A stretch of 64,000 bases of DNA from Mansonella perstans (GCA_037074765.1 JBAMDO010000213.1:28099-92098), one strand, 5' to 3'; positions 48,212 through 63,500 are shown, numbered from the stretch's first letter. Notes: generated by a model not told the origin, from the letters alone. Numbers and translations: made by a program.

Positions 48212-51026
48212 TTAACCGACTGCTTTAGTAACACGTCGCGCTCCTCTTTGCGATGGTCCAGGTGGTTTTGCAAAACTTTTTCCTCCCACATGTGGAACTG
48301 GATGAGTATAATCAATGAGAATATCCGATGATAACAATTCTTTACTGTCGATCTCTATCTGAAAAGAAAAACTTACATACGTTTTTATTCAACAGAAAAA
48401 TAGCTAACTAATAAAAATAACACGGTTATCGACATTTACCATTCAGTGTAATTCTAGTTTATTAACTATAATCAAATTGTTCGTGTTCAACCCTAATCTC
48501 TGCGGTATAAAAACCAGTATAAATTGCAAACCTTTTTTTTGAACACAACGTCAATCTTTTTTATTTATCCAATTAATCATCTGCAGTTAATCTTAACAAA
48601 ATTTCAGACTGTTTCCAAATTAAAACCTTTTTATCCGGAGATAGATTTGCAGTCGATAAAACAGCTTGTAAAAATGGCTGTTTGCAGCTTGAATAAAGCA
48701 TCCGTTCCTTGATTGTACATCCCGAAGATGGTATAGAATAGATGAAAACTGTAGAAGATATAAGAAACAAACATTAAATTACAACGAAATTTATGCGTCA
48801 AAAAAGGGCTACATCCGCACTTCGATAAAAAAGGCTCAAAATTTTTTCAAATGCGACATTCAAAATGAGTTCTAAATGTAAAACAAGTTCACATGAACTC
48901 AGATTCCGCAAGAAAATAAAAATCTTCGAATATCTAAAATGAGTTATAGAATGCACACTTACATAAACTATCGTAATCCTGACTTTCATATGTATGACAG
49001 AAACGATAGAAGTGGTATCGCGGCTTGTCTTGAGGTATCACCTGAAAATAAAACGTTGCTATCAAAGCATAAAATACACAGACTATTCGGTAATTCAGTG
49101 CAGTGTATCTTCAAACACTGGTGTCATGAAATACTTGTGATGCCATCTCACTGCACTCACTTTATTCATTCATTAATCGATAATTATCGAAGGAACGAAG
49201 CTTGTTTTCAGTAAAATTATACATCTGAGAGTTAAGAGTTTGTGGGCACAAAAACTAGTTACCATTTGTATAAAGAATCAGAATGATAAGCGTTAATCCA
49301 AAATTTAGACGATGCGAGAAAAGTGAAATAATTTACTTCATTCAACTGTTCAGGAAAGATTGACGTTTTCGAACATTCCAGTTTGATTGCTTCATTCAAT
49401 GTATCAACAGCTAACTGAACATAATTCACTGTATGTCTAGCTAACTTTCGTAATTCTTCTTCAGCATCCTGATCCACTGGGAAGAAAACACCTAAAAGAG
49501 TACGTTTAATGTTCCATAAACATTTAAAATCCCTATAAGTAATATTCCCAAAGTGAACTTGAAAACTGATTCATAAATTTCACACAAATGCATTTTTTTC
49601 TCGCATGAAGATCAATTCTAAAGAACACAGAAATGGGTAAATGTGATCATAATATTCCTTCGCATTTAAAAGTAAGGCATTACAATTGACCTCTAACAGT
49701 TTGCGCTGCAACGATTGATGGTGAAGTTACTTTGAGCTCCTGATGTGCACTATAAAATTCTTTTTCAAGCTCCGACATAGGCCCAGGACCTTCCTTACTC
49801 GAAAGCCATTTTTCAAATGCTTCCAATGTCATTTCTTTTTTATCTGTCACATGATATTCGTATCTGCAATTTTCAACAAAAATAAATAAAAGGAAAAATA
49901 GTCATCGACAGCCCACCGGGACAATTCCAGAGCCAACAGTTTACAATTCGGCAAATATTGAGTAAGGAAAAAAATAAATTTAGTGCCTAATATTAGACTG
50001 TCCGAATTCTGATTTGAACGTAGCCCATGTGGCAGCAAAAACCATTTTCTCACGAACTGGAGCACGATCATCGGCAAAGCTGTAATAAATTTATAGTTAT
50101 AGATTTTTTAGAATTGCTATCATAATCAAATTTCCAATTATCCTGCTGACAGTATACGCCTTCCCAGTTTTGTTTCGTGATTTTTAATGAAATATTTCAA
50201 GGATAACTAAAACAGTTGTAAATCTTTTAAAAATATCACGAATTTACCAGTGGTCACACAGCTCATCTTTATAAGTTACTTTTTCAACAATTAGCACTAT
50301 TTCTAAACTGAAAAAAAAAACCTCATTAGAATCCAACCATGCGATTCATCGATACGAAACAAAATGTAGCATGGTTCAAATGCGTCAATGCAATCTGGCA
50401 AATGACGCTTAAAATCGGCACGCCAATCAGTTGTACCTTTACTCTGGTAATTAACACAGAGTTCTTCTGAAATAAATTAGGCATATAAAGTACGGTTCAA
50501 TATTTTGACAACGAGAAGAAATAAGAAAAATAAAGTAAAATAAAAAGTAAACTGCTTTGAAAAATTCTTCTTATTGATAATTTCTAATACTAATGTGAAG
50601 TAACAAGATAAATCCCTTCATTTATCACAACAGAAAATGGTTGTGTTATTTCCATCTCATTAAAAAGGAAAAAAAAAATCCACCAAAAGTTGTTACCATT
50701 TTTTACAACAATTTTTGCCAGTCTTATCTTTCCCGATTTGCATTCACTGAAAAACCTCAGTAATTTATCGCTTGCTGAAAAAAAAAAAAAAATAATCAAT
50801 GAAAAAAAACATTTCATTGAGTGAGAAGTTTTACTGTTGCTAATGAAAAATTCTTCCATTCTCATTTCTTCCAACCAATAAAAATCTAACAAATATTCGT
50901 TACAATTTTAAGGGATTGATCAAATTTCTTGTAGAACAGATATTTCAAGAATTATGATACAGACCCAGGTGAAATAATTAAGTGTATGAGAAAAGACAAA
51001 CCTCGAATACCGGATTGACAAGCCAT
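48212..51026 (-). CDS. twf: Twinfilin, actin monomer and capping-protein binding
   Basis: Nine minus-strand exons give 338 aa, the normal twinfilin size: 51026-51002, 50774-50697, 50466-50322, 50079-49987, 49863-49691, 49491-49337, 49041-48963, 48748-48627, 48358-48212. Two ADF-homology domains are clear. The first has ASDKLLRFFSECKSGKIRLA, CYILFRIDESHGW and APVREKMVFAATWATFKSEF (the actin-binding long helix). The second has TVNYVQLAVDTLNEAIKLE, RYHFYRFCHTYESQDYDSL and FFIYSIPSSGCTIKERMLYS. The end KSFAKPPGPSQRGARRVTKA is the basic tail that binds capping protein and phosphoinositides. Twinfilin sequesters ADP-actin monomers and drives barbed-end depolymerisation. Intron 4 appears to use a GC donor (ATTAG/GCACTA). 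All exon phases agree with that choice, and the resulting FGQSNIRYEY matches the family spacing. Confidence 0.93.
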
Positions 51027-54000
51027 AGTGTTAACAGAATAACAGTATGAACTGTTCAATAATAAAGTAAGCAATGTAACATAAAATAACGGCTGGTCAA
51101 CTGCAAGATATACAAAACTTAATAAGTAATCGTTTATATTTATCAAAATTCCGGAAAAATCAGGATAAAAATGACCACTCATTAAAATAATACAGCGTTT
51201 TCCAGATTTCTGTAAATCTTTATAAAAAAAAAAAAAAAAGAAAAACAAAAAGTTTAATTGAAAAAATCTGATTAAACTAAAAAAATTTTGATTAAATCAA
51301 AAACTGTATCGAAACAGTTTTCATTTTGCAAACCATATATACTTCCAGAAAAAAAAAATTGCTTACATTTTGTCTGTCCCACTAACAAACAAACACTTTC
51401 TATCGAAACACTGAAAGAAAGAATGATAGAAGCCACCACCTAAGCACACTAAATCTTTCAAATAAACAACTTTTCATTAGCTAACATCAACCATAATATC
51501 CAAACTATCGCGGGTAATCATTCCGATCGTTAGTTAATTTCACTACTGCAGCGTAAATTGTAAATGAAAAATTTGTGTTTCTTAATGAGAATTGTATTAA
51601 TTAAATCCTATAAATTATTTCGAATTGAAAAAGCTATTCATAAATTATTCTCATTGCAAATTATAAATACTTGATTAAAAAAATTCCATTGTATGTGTGA
51701 AAAAGTTAAATCAAAAATTCACTTCATTTTAAACTTCTTTCACTTATGTTATTTAAACAGTTAGTTATAGATGAATTTATATTACTGAAATAATTAGTTA
51801 TACAATGTAGCAGCAATCAACAATATATAATTATTATTGATATCAATTCCCACAATTTGCATTGCTAGCAATTATTTTTATTTAGCCATGAATAATAAAT
51901 CAACCGTGAATAATAAATCAATCTATTGAAATAGAATAATAAGTTTAGCCATGAATAATAAATCAACCTATTAAAATAAATCGATAATGAACGTTTTTTT
52001 TTTAGCAAATTAGGTTTTTTCGGAAAAAAAGAAGCAAAAATCCTATCCTTGGATTGATTAAATTAAGGAATAATAAATGAAATATTTGTAGTAAATCATA
52101 GAAATATAATCTGAAAATTTTGAAAAGTTTTCTAATTTTATCAGAAATAAGTTCATTGCTTTATTGTAAGCTTCGTGTTCTTTTTTCTTCTTTTTATCAT
52201 ACTTTATTGATTTATATAACATTTCTTCACTGATGTTTACTTTGAACTTTGGAATTTTATGTATGTTCATTCTGAACTTTGAACTCTCATACAACAAATC
52301 AACATTAACCTCAGATAATCAACTATCGTTTATGATAGTTAATATTTCGCAGCCACAAATAAATGAGATAAATCGAATTGCACATATGTTGTTGCTATTA
52401 TTATATATGATAGTTAATAATTACGAAGTAAATCAGAATAACCAATGCTCAGTGCAGATAGTTACAAATAATATTCAGCACAGATAACATGCCTCATTAT
52501 TGAAATGCTAATCAGTATTCAAGAAAAGATGAATGAATATTTTGTCTAGTGATTTGCTTTATTATTGAACTATCTTTTTCAACAAGTAACTTAAAATCGA
52601 TTTATCTCAGATTATAATTTTGAAAATCCTTTATGAATTATTAATTAATGTCGATTTAAATGTCCGTTATTTCATCACCACATAAATATCAAAATGTAAA
52701 TGGATACTCTTATCATAAAACCAACCAATCTTAATGTTTTAGTTTTATCATTATTATTGTCATGGTAGTTCATTAACGTTGTTGCTAACAAATTTTAAAA
52801 TTTCATTAGTACTTTTCAACACTTTCAACACATTTATACAACTGACTTTGATTTAAATATAATACAATCAGTCGGTTCCGACATCATAGTTATTGCTGGA
52901 TTAATCTTATAAATTCATCATGCGAAACCTCTTTTCTCCTTAATGTTAACAGCAGATGAAGGACAATTTTTTTATAATACAAATCAAAATGATTTTCTAA
53001 ATTACAATATAATTAGGAAAAAACGAATTTTTTGGAAAATTTTGATGAGAAATTTCTTGAATACTAGAACAATGATTTGCTAATTTAAATTATACGAAAA
53101 TTGAAAATAAAATGAAAATTTCCAGCTAATTTTCAAACGGAAAACATTCAAATTAATTAAGGGACACAGAAATCATTATTCAATTGACTGTTAATCTTCT
53201 AAGTTTTTTTTTTCAAATTGGCTGTGTTATAATATATACGTATGTACGAAGCAGTTGTTTATTTATAAATCAAAATATCAGAATGAGAAGTAAACGAAAT
53301 CAGGACAAAAACTAACAATTATTTTAATTTTTTGATCATTAATTTCTCATATTATTCATTTCTGATTATTATTATGAAAAAAAACTGTTGAAGAAATTTT
53401 ACATTTGTCCTTAATAGAACTTTTCGCAAAAATAGATCTCATTCCAATTAACAAAATGAATTAAAAGATGCATTCTTTGGCAATAAAATTGTTTTTTAAA
53501 TGAGTGTTTGAAAAGAGCATATTCTGTGTATTTAAATTTTAAAAACTTCAGATTTTTCATCACTGTGAATTTGTTTTTTTTCAAACCATATGTATATGCT
53601 TTATATCATTGAAAACAAGTACAATTCAATTTTATTTTTTCATTAAATAGAAACGAACATTTCATTTGGAAGAATTGAGATTAATATAGTTCGATTTTAT
53701 ATGGTTGTAAATCAATGATAAATATCTAATTAAAGCAATCGCCTTATTTATGTTCTCAAAAAAAAAATTAAAAATACATTTATTACAAACTTTAAACAAT
53801 CTTTTTTAATCAATTAATAAACTATATGTTGTACTAATTGAATTACACGGTCAAATCAGTTTCATTTCCTATATTTTAATGAACCATTTTAACAAAAATT
53901 GCCACATTTATTACATACTCTTGCTTTAAAACAAAATGAAAAAATAGTGAAAATGTCCAGTTACACAAAAAAAAAACCCCAGATATTAGATTGAAACTTT

Positions 54001-57000
54001 CGTGATGTGCTTGTTTATTTCTTTGACAGAAATGCTGCTTTTTAGTATATTGAGTGAATTTAGAGACGAGAAAAGAATTTAAACTACTTGTTGCATAATT
54101 TCTACTCGTGATTTTTTTATTGTGAAATTTAATTCAAATATTTTAAATTTCAACCAGCAGGCTATTAAGTTGAGCAGTTTACATTTTGTTTTTGAATGCT
54201 GATTTCCTGATTTAGAATCATTCAGACTAAGCATAAGTTTACTGAATTTTTTTTCAAGAGGCTATTGATCACAAATCGATCAGTTGATATATTTATATAC
54301 ATAAATGTGTATATATAGATGTTTTAAAATAAAGTGAATTATTGGAAAGCTGATTTAAATTCGTTACACTCAATTATTCCGAAACATTTCGTCCATCTCA
54401 TACCTGATATTTATCATGTGTGAAACTGCACGGAAAAAACGCGTTATGTACGGCATATGTTCTCTGAATGATTTTTCATGCATTCCCTAATTTAAGGAAC
54501 TTATAAACAGATGTATACTGATTGGAAAGCTATAGCAATGTAATATTATCCGGACAATTCTTCAACTTCTAGCTAACTTAAAAACCTAAAACACAATCTT
54601 GAAAATTTATTGATAAAAATAAGATTTCAGTATGCTGTTATAGTATCAGCATGACGACAACTTGTGAAACGTCATAATTGTCAATATGATTTAATCCGGT
54701 AAAAAAAAATTCCAATTATATATTGTTCATTTTGAGGAAAACAAAAAAGACACGGAATAATGGCATGTGGTAAAATGAAGCAATCAGATTATTACTTATC
54801 ATTAAATGGAAGTGATCAATAAATTCTCATAAGAAATTACATCAACAATCAACATCCGTTAAATTTTTGTCAAAAAATCGATGACAAAAACTTTTTCATG
54901 ATTAGTTTTTGTCAAAATTTGCTATAATTGAGGAATTTAAAGATTTTCAGCATAAAAAGAATATTGTATCATCGCTTCATCTAAACATTTTATCAATTCA
55001 AAACTTTTTTTTTTAAAAAACGGAAATCTTCAAAGATTTACAGGGCGATGATTCGACGCCATTTTACCTAAATAATTGCAAAGAGGTAAAATTGCAAAGA
55101 GATAAATAAGTATGAAACATGATGCAGCATATGTTATAGAATTTAAATGAAATTTTGATATATTTTAATATTTCAAAAAAAGACATCTTGTGTTTTCAAA
55201 GCATTTAATGCATTTATGCTTTGATGAAAACAATTCCTGGTGTTTGATGAATTACTAAAATTACCTATGTTTGATTAAAAACGAAGAGTTAAATGTCCCG
55301 TAAAAAAAAACCGAAATATTTTTTTTCTTTTTATTGCTGTTGAAATAAGTTGAAATAACTAAAACAAATTGTTAAACTGGTAATTTTTATCAGTGACATA
55401 TTACTGCTTTATCTGAGAGAGAATTTCTTTTTTTCTGAACCATTTGTCAATGTATTAAAAATTAAACTCTTTTTGACAAATTGCGTTAAATTTCAATTTA
55501 TTTAGATAGTGTTTAGTTTATTGTGAAATTACTGTTTGTAATAATTTCAGCAACATCAAGTAATTTTTTAATAATTCGTGTTTTTATTCGAATTCTAATT
55601 TCTTGTCCCCGCGTTTTTTTTTTTTTTTTTTTTTTGAATCAAAACTAAATTGTCTGGTTTTTCTAGCTTAAGAACATGCTTTTCTCTTATTACTATTTTA
55701 TTTAATTGTTTCTTGGTAATGTTGTTTACAAAATAGCATCGTTTGAACATTATCTTAATTCCAATTACCTTCAAGAGGGCATTGTTTCGTACAGCTGACA
55801 TCTCAATTAACACTGGAAGAAAAAAACAAACTTTATATTTGAGAAATTTTTCGAAAAAAAAGCAGTTAGTGGGTGATATATTTAAAGATCTTTCATTTCT
55901 CATGAAAAAAGACTTAATTATTTATGCAGAATAATTTATATTTAAATAACTACAATTACCCGGACCAATAAAATCTCAGTCTAAAATTCCATTAAATTTA
56001 ATCAAATTATACCGTCCACCATAAAACTTTATTTTATTAATTAAGTTATGATTCTTTTTTTTTAAAGGAATATATAGGTTAGTATTTAAAAAAAAAGAAA
56101 AAGAAGGAAAAAACATGGAAGGAAATGAATTCCAAAGTAATTTCAAGACGTATTTTTTTTTCTATGATAAGCAATTTTGAGGCAAACTGAAACCAATAAG
56201 GAAATGTAAATAAGAACGGCAGACAAATTCATTTGTATTGAGGTGCAAAACGAAAAAAATCTTTGATCCAAGAAAAAAATTTCGGAAAATAAATTCGAAA
56301 AAGTTTATCATTTGGAAGAAAAAATATTTATTTAATGCTTCAAAACAATAAAAAGAAAGAGTAATGTAAAGTTCCAATCAATTTCGAAAGAGTTTTAAAA
56401 GTAAAGTGAAAGAATTATCCAAGACATTTGTTGTTTTTTAAGAGGAATGAAAATTTTTGAAGAAAATTGAAAAAAATAAAACAAAAGCATTAATGTTACA
56501 AATGTAAAAAGTGATTCATATGCAAGGAATTTTTTTATAAATGAATATTTCACAATTTGCTTCTTATCACAAAATTATTTGTGAAAAAGTGAACAAGTTT
56601 AAAAAAACATTTTTGTTTTTTTTAAATAAGTTTAACAAATTGATTGATTGTCACTAGTGAAATGAAACATTTTATTTTTCATAGGAAGGAAAAATTTTGT
56701 TTTTTTTTTGAACTGAGAAATCACAAATCATTCTCTTATTTTCCATCTTTTTTTTCTGTCTTTTAAACTGCTTTTATTTTTCACTCAAATCAAAATATGC
56801 TATTGTTTTTCTTAAATAAGATGAGTTAATAAATTAAATAGGATGAATTAATAAACTAAATAGGATGAGTTAGTAAACTAAATAAGATGAGTTAGTAAAT
56901 TAAATAGGATGAGTTAATATAACGGGTAACCGTGATGATAGATCGTGATAGTGGTTTGAAATAGTTGGGTAGACAAGTAGATTGATAGATCGGTAATTAT

Positions 57001-57542
57001 AATAATACACTTGTGGTGGCAATTTTATTGGTATCGAAAGGGTGAATGAATGGGTAGGCTGATAGATTGATGGATCAGTAAGATCAATGATGACGATTTT
57101 ATTGGAATCATTAGGTAAGATAAATCGGCTAATAATGTAATTGGCCGTTTTATTTGAAGATGGATGAGAAATTGTGATTTTTTTTTGTGATTCTGTAATA
57201 GATAATTTTTAAGAGAAATACAGGTGAAAAATTGGCGGATCTTTAAGAGTGTAGATAAGACCAATCTTGTGGCCCCACCCTAGGAATTCTTCTTGCTTGC
57301 CCTCGTACTTATTCATTTTGGTTAGGGTTGGCAGCAACGACTAACATCAGCTGGCTGATTAGTTTGTTGGCCTTGTTTGCTCGCTCGTTCATTTCATTCC
57401 ATTCATTCATTCACTTGCTCCATACTTTGTTTCCTCACTCTCTTGCTTGACTAATATTTTTTTCTGACGACAAGTAACATTACGTTTTTAGTGTTGTGTG
57501 TGTGTACGTTTGTATATGCTGTAATCTATTGGTATCAGGAAG
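51027..57542. other. Long intergenic region between divergent genes
   Basis: About 6.5 kb, very AT-rich, between the divergent twinfilin and KCC starts. No exon is supported on either strand. Local features are a duplicated AGCCATGAATAATAAATCAA segment (about 51885 and 51948), a 23-T run near 55612, and the 22-bp tandem repeat at 56814. Confidence 0.5.
56814..56923. repeat. 22-bp minisatellite, five units
   Basis: Five adjacent units of AAATARGATGARTTARTAAA plus two bases run without gaps, with substitutions only. The array lies about 620 bp upstream of the KCC start codon. Confidence 0.9.
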
Positions 57543-60500
57543 ATGTTATCCGGATCCGGTGGTACGTTAAACCGTTTCCGGGTTTCATCAGTTAAACATC
57601 CGACAACAGATAACAATCAAAAGCAACAAGAGCAAGAACCACAGCAGCATCCCTTTCAACTTAATGCACAACCTTCGACGAATACAACAGGTTTTTTACT
57701 TCATCTATTTAATTCCAGTTAATTCCAATTAAATTTTACTTTTAATTTTAATATTTTGGTGAATTGTCAAGTTATTTCCATTAATTTCTTAATTTAAAGT
57801 TATTTTTGCTACTTAATTAATTTAATTATTCCTTTGTCTTCGTGGCTTCACTATAACATATAAATCTAATCAGTGCAAAAAAATTGTTTTTAATCTAAAA
57901 TTAAATTTAATTATCAGTAATTAAAGTCTGATTTTATTTAATTTCAACTATTTTTCTTTTAAATTCACCTGGATCAGTTCTTGTTGTGTCAAATTTATCA
58001 TTATCATTCGCACCACTTGATTCTGATTGATTTGGCGACAGTTTGAAAGTTGATTTGTTAACCATTCAAATATCATTATTTTATTAATATAGATAGAAAT
58101 GAATAAGAATAGGCGAAAATTTCTTCGATCATCATTATTAAAGTATACATTTAGCATTTAATGATTTAAATGTCATGGTTGGGTGCATAAGTAATAAAGC
58201 TGTCAAATTTAATTTTAAGTTGTGAAATTTAATTTTAGTACAGAAATAAGAAAAGAAATTTAGAGGTTTTGAAAATTGTTATTACTTTTCTTTATTGAAA
58301 ACATCAAAACACTGTCGATTTTCTTTAAGTTCCCTTTCTCTCGCTCATTTTATTTGAACATTTTAATAAACATGTGAAAAGGTTTATTATCAAATTAGGG
58401 CTGTGTGGGGTGAAAAATTTTTTTCGCTCAAATGCAAATGCAATGAGTCTTTTGGCAATGAAATCCCATCCACTGATCAGGCCTTGGGCTTTGGCTTTTT
58501 CCTTTTTTTTGCTCCAATCCTCTTCCCATTCTCTTTCTCGCATTTTCTTCCTCCTTTTATTTGGTTTAAGCTATTATTCTTTTTCAAGGAAGTAAATTTA
58601 AGACGACAATGTTGACACTTCGGCTTGGGAAATATCAAAAAAAAAAAGGAAGAAAAACAGATTGAAGAAATTTGGCTTTACTAATCTCGAAAATGGACAA
58701 GGGTGATGCGGCAGAAGAGGAAAATGAAATATTGAATATGCCATAAAATTTATATATCATAAAAGTTTAACAAATGTAATTTTTTCTTCTTGTTTTCATT
58801 ATTAATTAGTAGAATCTGTCCTTTTTATATTTTTTCCTTTCCACTCTTGCTTTAATTTCACAATTTTATTTTCTTTTACTTTTATCATCTTCTAATAATA
58901 TTTAATATAAATGATAGTAATAATAAATAATATTAACTGTAACAGCAATGATAAAAAAAATGTAACAGCAAAAAATGTAACAGCAATGATAAAAAATGAT
59001 AGTAACATTGTTTTTTGTAGTTGTACTCTTTTCCTTCCCCCTTTATTTAATTTTAAGTTTTTAATTTTATCTTTTTTTTTGCTCTCCTCTTTTAAATTTA
59101 TAAAATTATTTTTCTCTGGTTTTGTAATTTTATAGCAATAATAATAAAATAATGATGACGGTGACAGCAATATAAATAAATAATGCTAGAAAATAACAAT
59201 AGTAATAAACAATAATAATAATAAATAATGCTTGAAAGCTTATCATAAAATTTTGTTAACAACAGCTTTTAAAAAAAGGATGAAAAAAGTGCTTTTGGCT
59301 TTAGACTATTAATATTTGCTATTTTATTAGAAAATTTTATTGCAATTTTAAGTCTTTAGAAGAACCAACACTTTTTTCTTCTTTTTGGTAATTGTATTAG
59401 TAAATAAAACAAAAAAAATCTTTTGAAAAGTACTGGAAATATTTGTTGGAATTTAACAACATTTGTAAAAAAGAAAAGAAAATTACATAAATTTTGGTGA
59501 TATTCAGATATTCTTGGCTTTTTTTTTCGTTTCCTTTTTTAGATGTTAAAAGTTTTGCGCATCAAAAGAAATTGTTTCTGCCTCTTTTTTTTCAAATGAT
59601 ATGGTATATATAATAAAATGCTTTTTGAATATTTCTAGCTACAAGTTTTTTCGTTTTTTGAAGAAATCCTTTTGCCTTTTTTTTTGTTAAATCCTCAAGG
59701 CTTATTTCTATAAATTTTATTTTTATTTTTTTATTTTTTGGGAGAAATTAGAGATTAATGGGAAAGTAAAAATCCCTTCTCAATTAATCAATAACAGCAT
59801 AGTTGGTATTAGCGAATTTGTTATGAAAAAAAGCAACGATTCAGCAAATATGATAAATATATTGTATGCAACAGTGATCAATTTTTTGAAAAAAAAAATT
59901 TTGTTTTGGAAAAAATTGATCTAACAGAAACGTTTTAAAGATGAGAAGAAAAGCAAAACGAGAATGAAACTGAACAATAATGATTTTAATAAGGAATAAA
60001 TAATTTCATATGCATTTATTGTCATTTTAACCGTTGAAATTCCTTCGTTTTTCCTGTGATTGAAAAATATTCAGATTAGCGATATCAATTTGCTTTTTGA
60101 TTTTTTTTCTTCTGCTTATTTATCACGATTATTAGAGACAAAAAAATATTGCAAATAATTTGATAAAAAAAAGTACTCAATTAGTGGAATTTATTTAAAT
60201 TCTATTGTGGAATTTTTGAATTTTTTTTTTTGTTACACAGCTGATTCATTAGTTTAATTGAAATGAATGAAATAATCTAACAGGTGTGGAAATAACCATT
60301 TGAATACATATTTTCAATGTTTTGGAAGTCTTATTTTAATAAATTTACCGTTTTCCTTTTTTTCATTTAAATGCTTTCGGAAATTTTTTTTCAAAAAAAA
60401 GGGAAATTTTTCTATTAAATTTGTCATTAAATTTTATCTTAATCTGCAACCAACGAATCCGACTAAATGTGCAAAAATGTGAAGCTAATGTTTAATGGAA

Positions 60501-63500
60501 ACAAAAATTTCCTTTTGCACAATAAAATTTTATAAGTGCCACTTTGACTTCATCTTTTTAGCAGAATTAAATTTTAGCCCAATTTGAATAAAAGCAGTTA
60601 CATCACATCACGTTTAACAATATACGCTAATGCTTTAAAATATCTTTCTTATGAAATTTCATTATCCAAATTTTTCATTCAATCATTTTTTTATCCTTTT
60701 TTATTCATCTAAATTTTTACAACTTTAGAAAATTTATTGTATTTTTAATTCTAAATTTAAAAAAAACGGAAATAAATAATTCACATTTTATTGCTTTTTT
60801 TGTTAAATTTGATATATTTGAGAATAATTATTTGCTGATAATTAAATGTCATCAAGTAAAGTACATAAAATGCTAAAATGAGTTATAAAAGTATAAATAG
60901 GAAATTCGGCAGAAAAAAAAATTTTTTTTTTGGAATAAATTTTTAAATAAAATGCGATAGTAGATTTTATCTCTTTCCTGTGGATGAACCTTTTTTTTCC
61001 CGAAATTGTAAGGTTGCCTTTCTAGGATATATATTTCACTTCCTTTTTCTTTTTTTCCTTGGCTTTTAAAAATATGTTGCTGATGCTGGAGAGGAAATTT
61101 AAACCTTGTAAAACAAGTAGAAAAAGAACGAAGAAGAGAAGAAAGAGAATGAAGAAACGGAGAAAACCGAATAAAAGGAGATTGCATAGTACTGGGCGAA
61201 AATGTAAGCAGTTCGTAAAAGTTCAAAATTTTTGTTTTGGTTGAAAAAATATGAGTAAATTGAATAGATGAGTGATATTAATTTGTTAATTCATCTTTAA
61301 AATTGGAAAAGTTTTGAAATGATTTTTTTTTCTTAGGGTGTGTAGTACTCTTTAGAATATTTAAATTAAATGAATTATTGTAATTCAACTGAAATGAAAA
61401 AGGCACTAAAGCATGATTTACCCAATTAAATATAAATAAGTGATTAAGAGTGATTACAAATTGAACAACAATTTTTTTCGCCCTATCAAATTTCTTTCAC
61501 CCTGCACTCATTTTAAAAATGTGTAATGAAATTGTTCGGAAGTTTATTGATAAAGGCTAATAAAAAAAAATCATATTTAGTTTTGATTACTTTGGTTTAG
61601 GCTTTAATTCTAATAAAATAAGTTATTTACAATATCAAATGATACACTTGGTTCCAATAAAATAAAATATTATAAATTGCTAATTGCAAGACATTTAATT
61701 TAAATATAATTAGTTATCACATATTGTCTTCTTTTTTTTGGCTGAAAGAATTGAAAAAATTTTGCATAATTAGAATTATTCATGGATAATCATTTATTTA
61801 ACAATATAAATTCAATTTTGTCAAACTGAAAGTAAACTTCATTGTGTTTCTTTTTGCGAATTTCAATATCTTTCAGAATTAGTGCTTCACTAGAAATATT
61901 AATTCTCATCTTTCTATTATACGTAGCTTTCTTTTATTGATTTTAGCCATTCAATATTTCAAATTAATATGTAATATGCTGGCATAAAAACTTCATTTAA
62001 TGTACTGCCAGTTACTCAGATTATTATATAGGATTGATACTGAACTACTGCAATCAAAAATTTAAAAATTTTTAATTTCTCGCATAACTGCAGCTTCATC
62101 ATGTCAAGCAAAAGGTTGTAAACATTCTTTTTCAAAGACTGTATACCAATAAAATCTTTTTTGATTGTGACAACAAACAATTGATTATGCGAAAAATTAA
62201 AAATTCCTGAAATATGCGAATAATTCAAATTGAGAATTATTCGTTTTTTTTTTCTCTTTTTGGGAAAAATCCCATCAAACTCAGGAAAAAATGGAAAAAT
62301 AGCTTTTGTTCCACATGTTTTCCAAAAAAAAGAAGAGAAAAAATGATTAAAAAATCATTTTTAATTAATAAATTCATAACTAATTTGTGAAGGGAATACA
62401 TTAAAGTAGTGATATTAGGTAATTTCTTAAATATTAGGTGATTTCTTTCCGTATACCCGTTTCTTTCTCTAAAAGAAATTTATTTGATTTTCAAAAAAAA
62501 ATGTAAAACAATTAAATGCAATATTTTTTAAATAAAAATGAAGCAAATATGTTTCTTCATTGTATTTTTCGCTTCTTTTGCTTCTTTTTTTGCGAATTTT
62601 ATTTGGTTATACCGAATGCAATTTATCATTCTCTTTGCATCTAAAATTCGATACATATTAGTATAGGAGAGGAATGAAGAGGACAGGTTCAAAGAAATAT
62701 TTTATAAATTCAAACTTGATTACAGGTATAGTTTTCATCCAACAAAAAAAAGGAAAAAACTTTTTGCCTGTTTTATGACTTTTTTTAAATATCTTTTACT
62801 TTTCCTCTGTTTTAATAAAAATTAAATTTTGCTCAATGGAATATTTTAAAACAATTCGATCATCCTAATTTGTTTCATTTTTTTTCATTATCTAATTCAT
62901 GACGACAGTGCGTGACAAACATGATTGTTTCAAAGTTTGCCATTTAAAAGAAATCAATTTTATTCAACGAAATTTTAGCTTCAATAATTGGTTTAAACAG
63001 TCTTTCATATCATTGGATTGCAAAAAATGTCACTTGAAATTCGTTTTTTTTCCAAAAGCTTATTACAATGGATGAAAATAATTCGTAATGTAGTATTGGA
63101 AAACTTATCAAATAATAATTTAATCTGTGATTATTTTTTGTAAAACACTATTATTTACAGAACTTTTTTTATTAGCTGTTTTTACTTAATGATAATTGAA
63201 GTATGCTGCTGTTGCTTTTTCTCACATCACTGCTAGGAATAATTTCGGCAAGAATTAAAAATTTCTACCCCTTATAATGATTGGACTGTTTATCCTTTTT
63301 TAAATTTAGGTAAATTTTTTTGTCATTTGTAAATTATTTTAATTTCATTTAATTTCCTAACTTTATAATTTGTTACATCAAAATTTTCAAATGTATTCTA
63401 TCCAAAATGTTGTAATGCCATCATACTAAACGATGTAATAATTTAATGCGGAATTTTTAACTAATCCAGTCCAATGAATTTTAATTCGAAAACAATCAAA

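Noticed and set aside
55606..55636. Long T run as a transcription terminator or retroposon tail
   Set aside because: No retroposed gene or target duplication adjoins it; T and A runs are frequent throughout the intergenic DNA.
56814..56923. Regularly spaced repeats resembling a CRISPR array
   Set aside because: Units are adjacent with no spacers and the genome is nuclear eukaryotic; it is a minisatellite.
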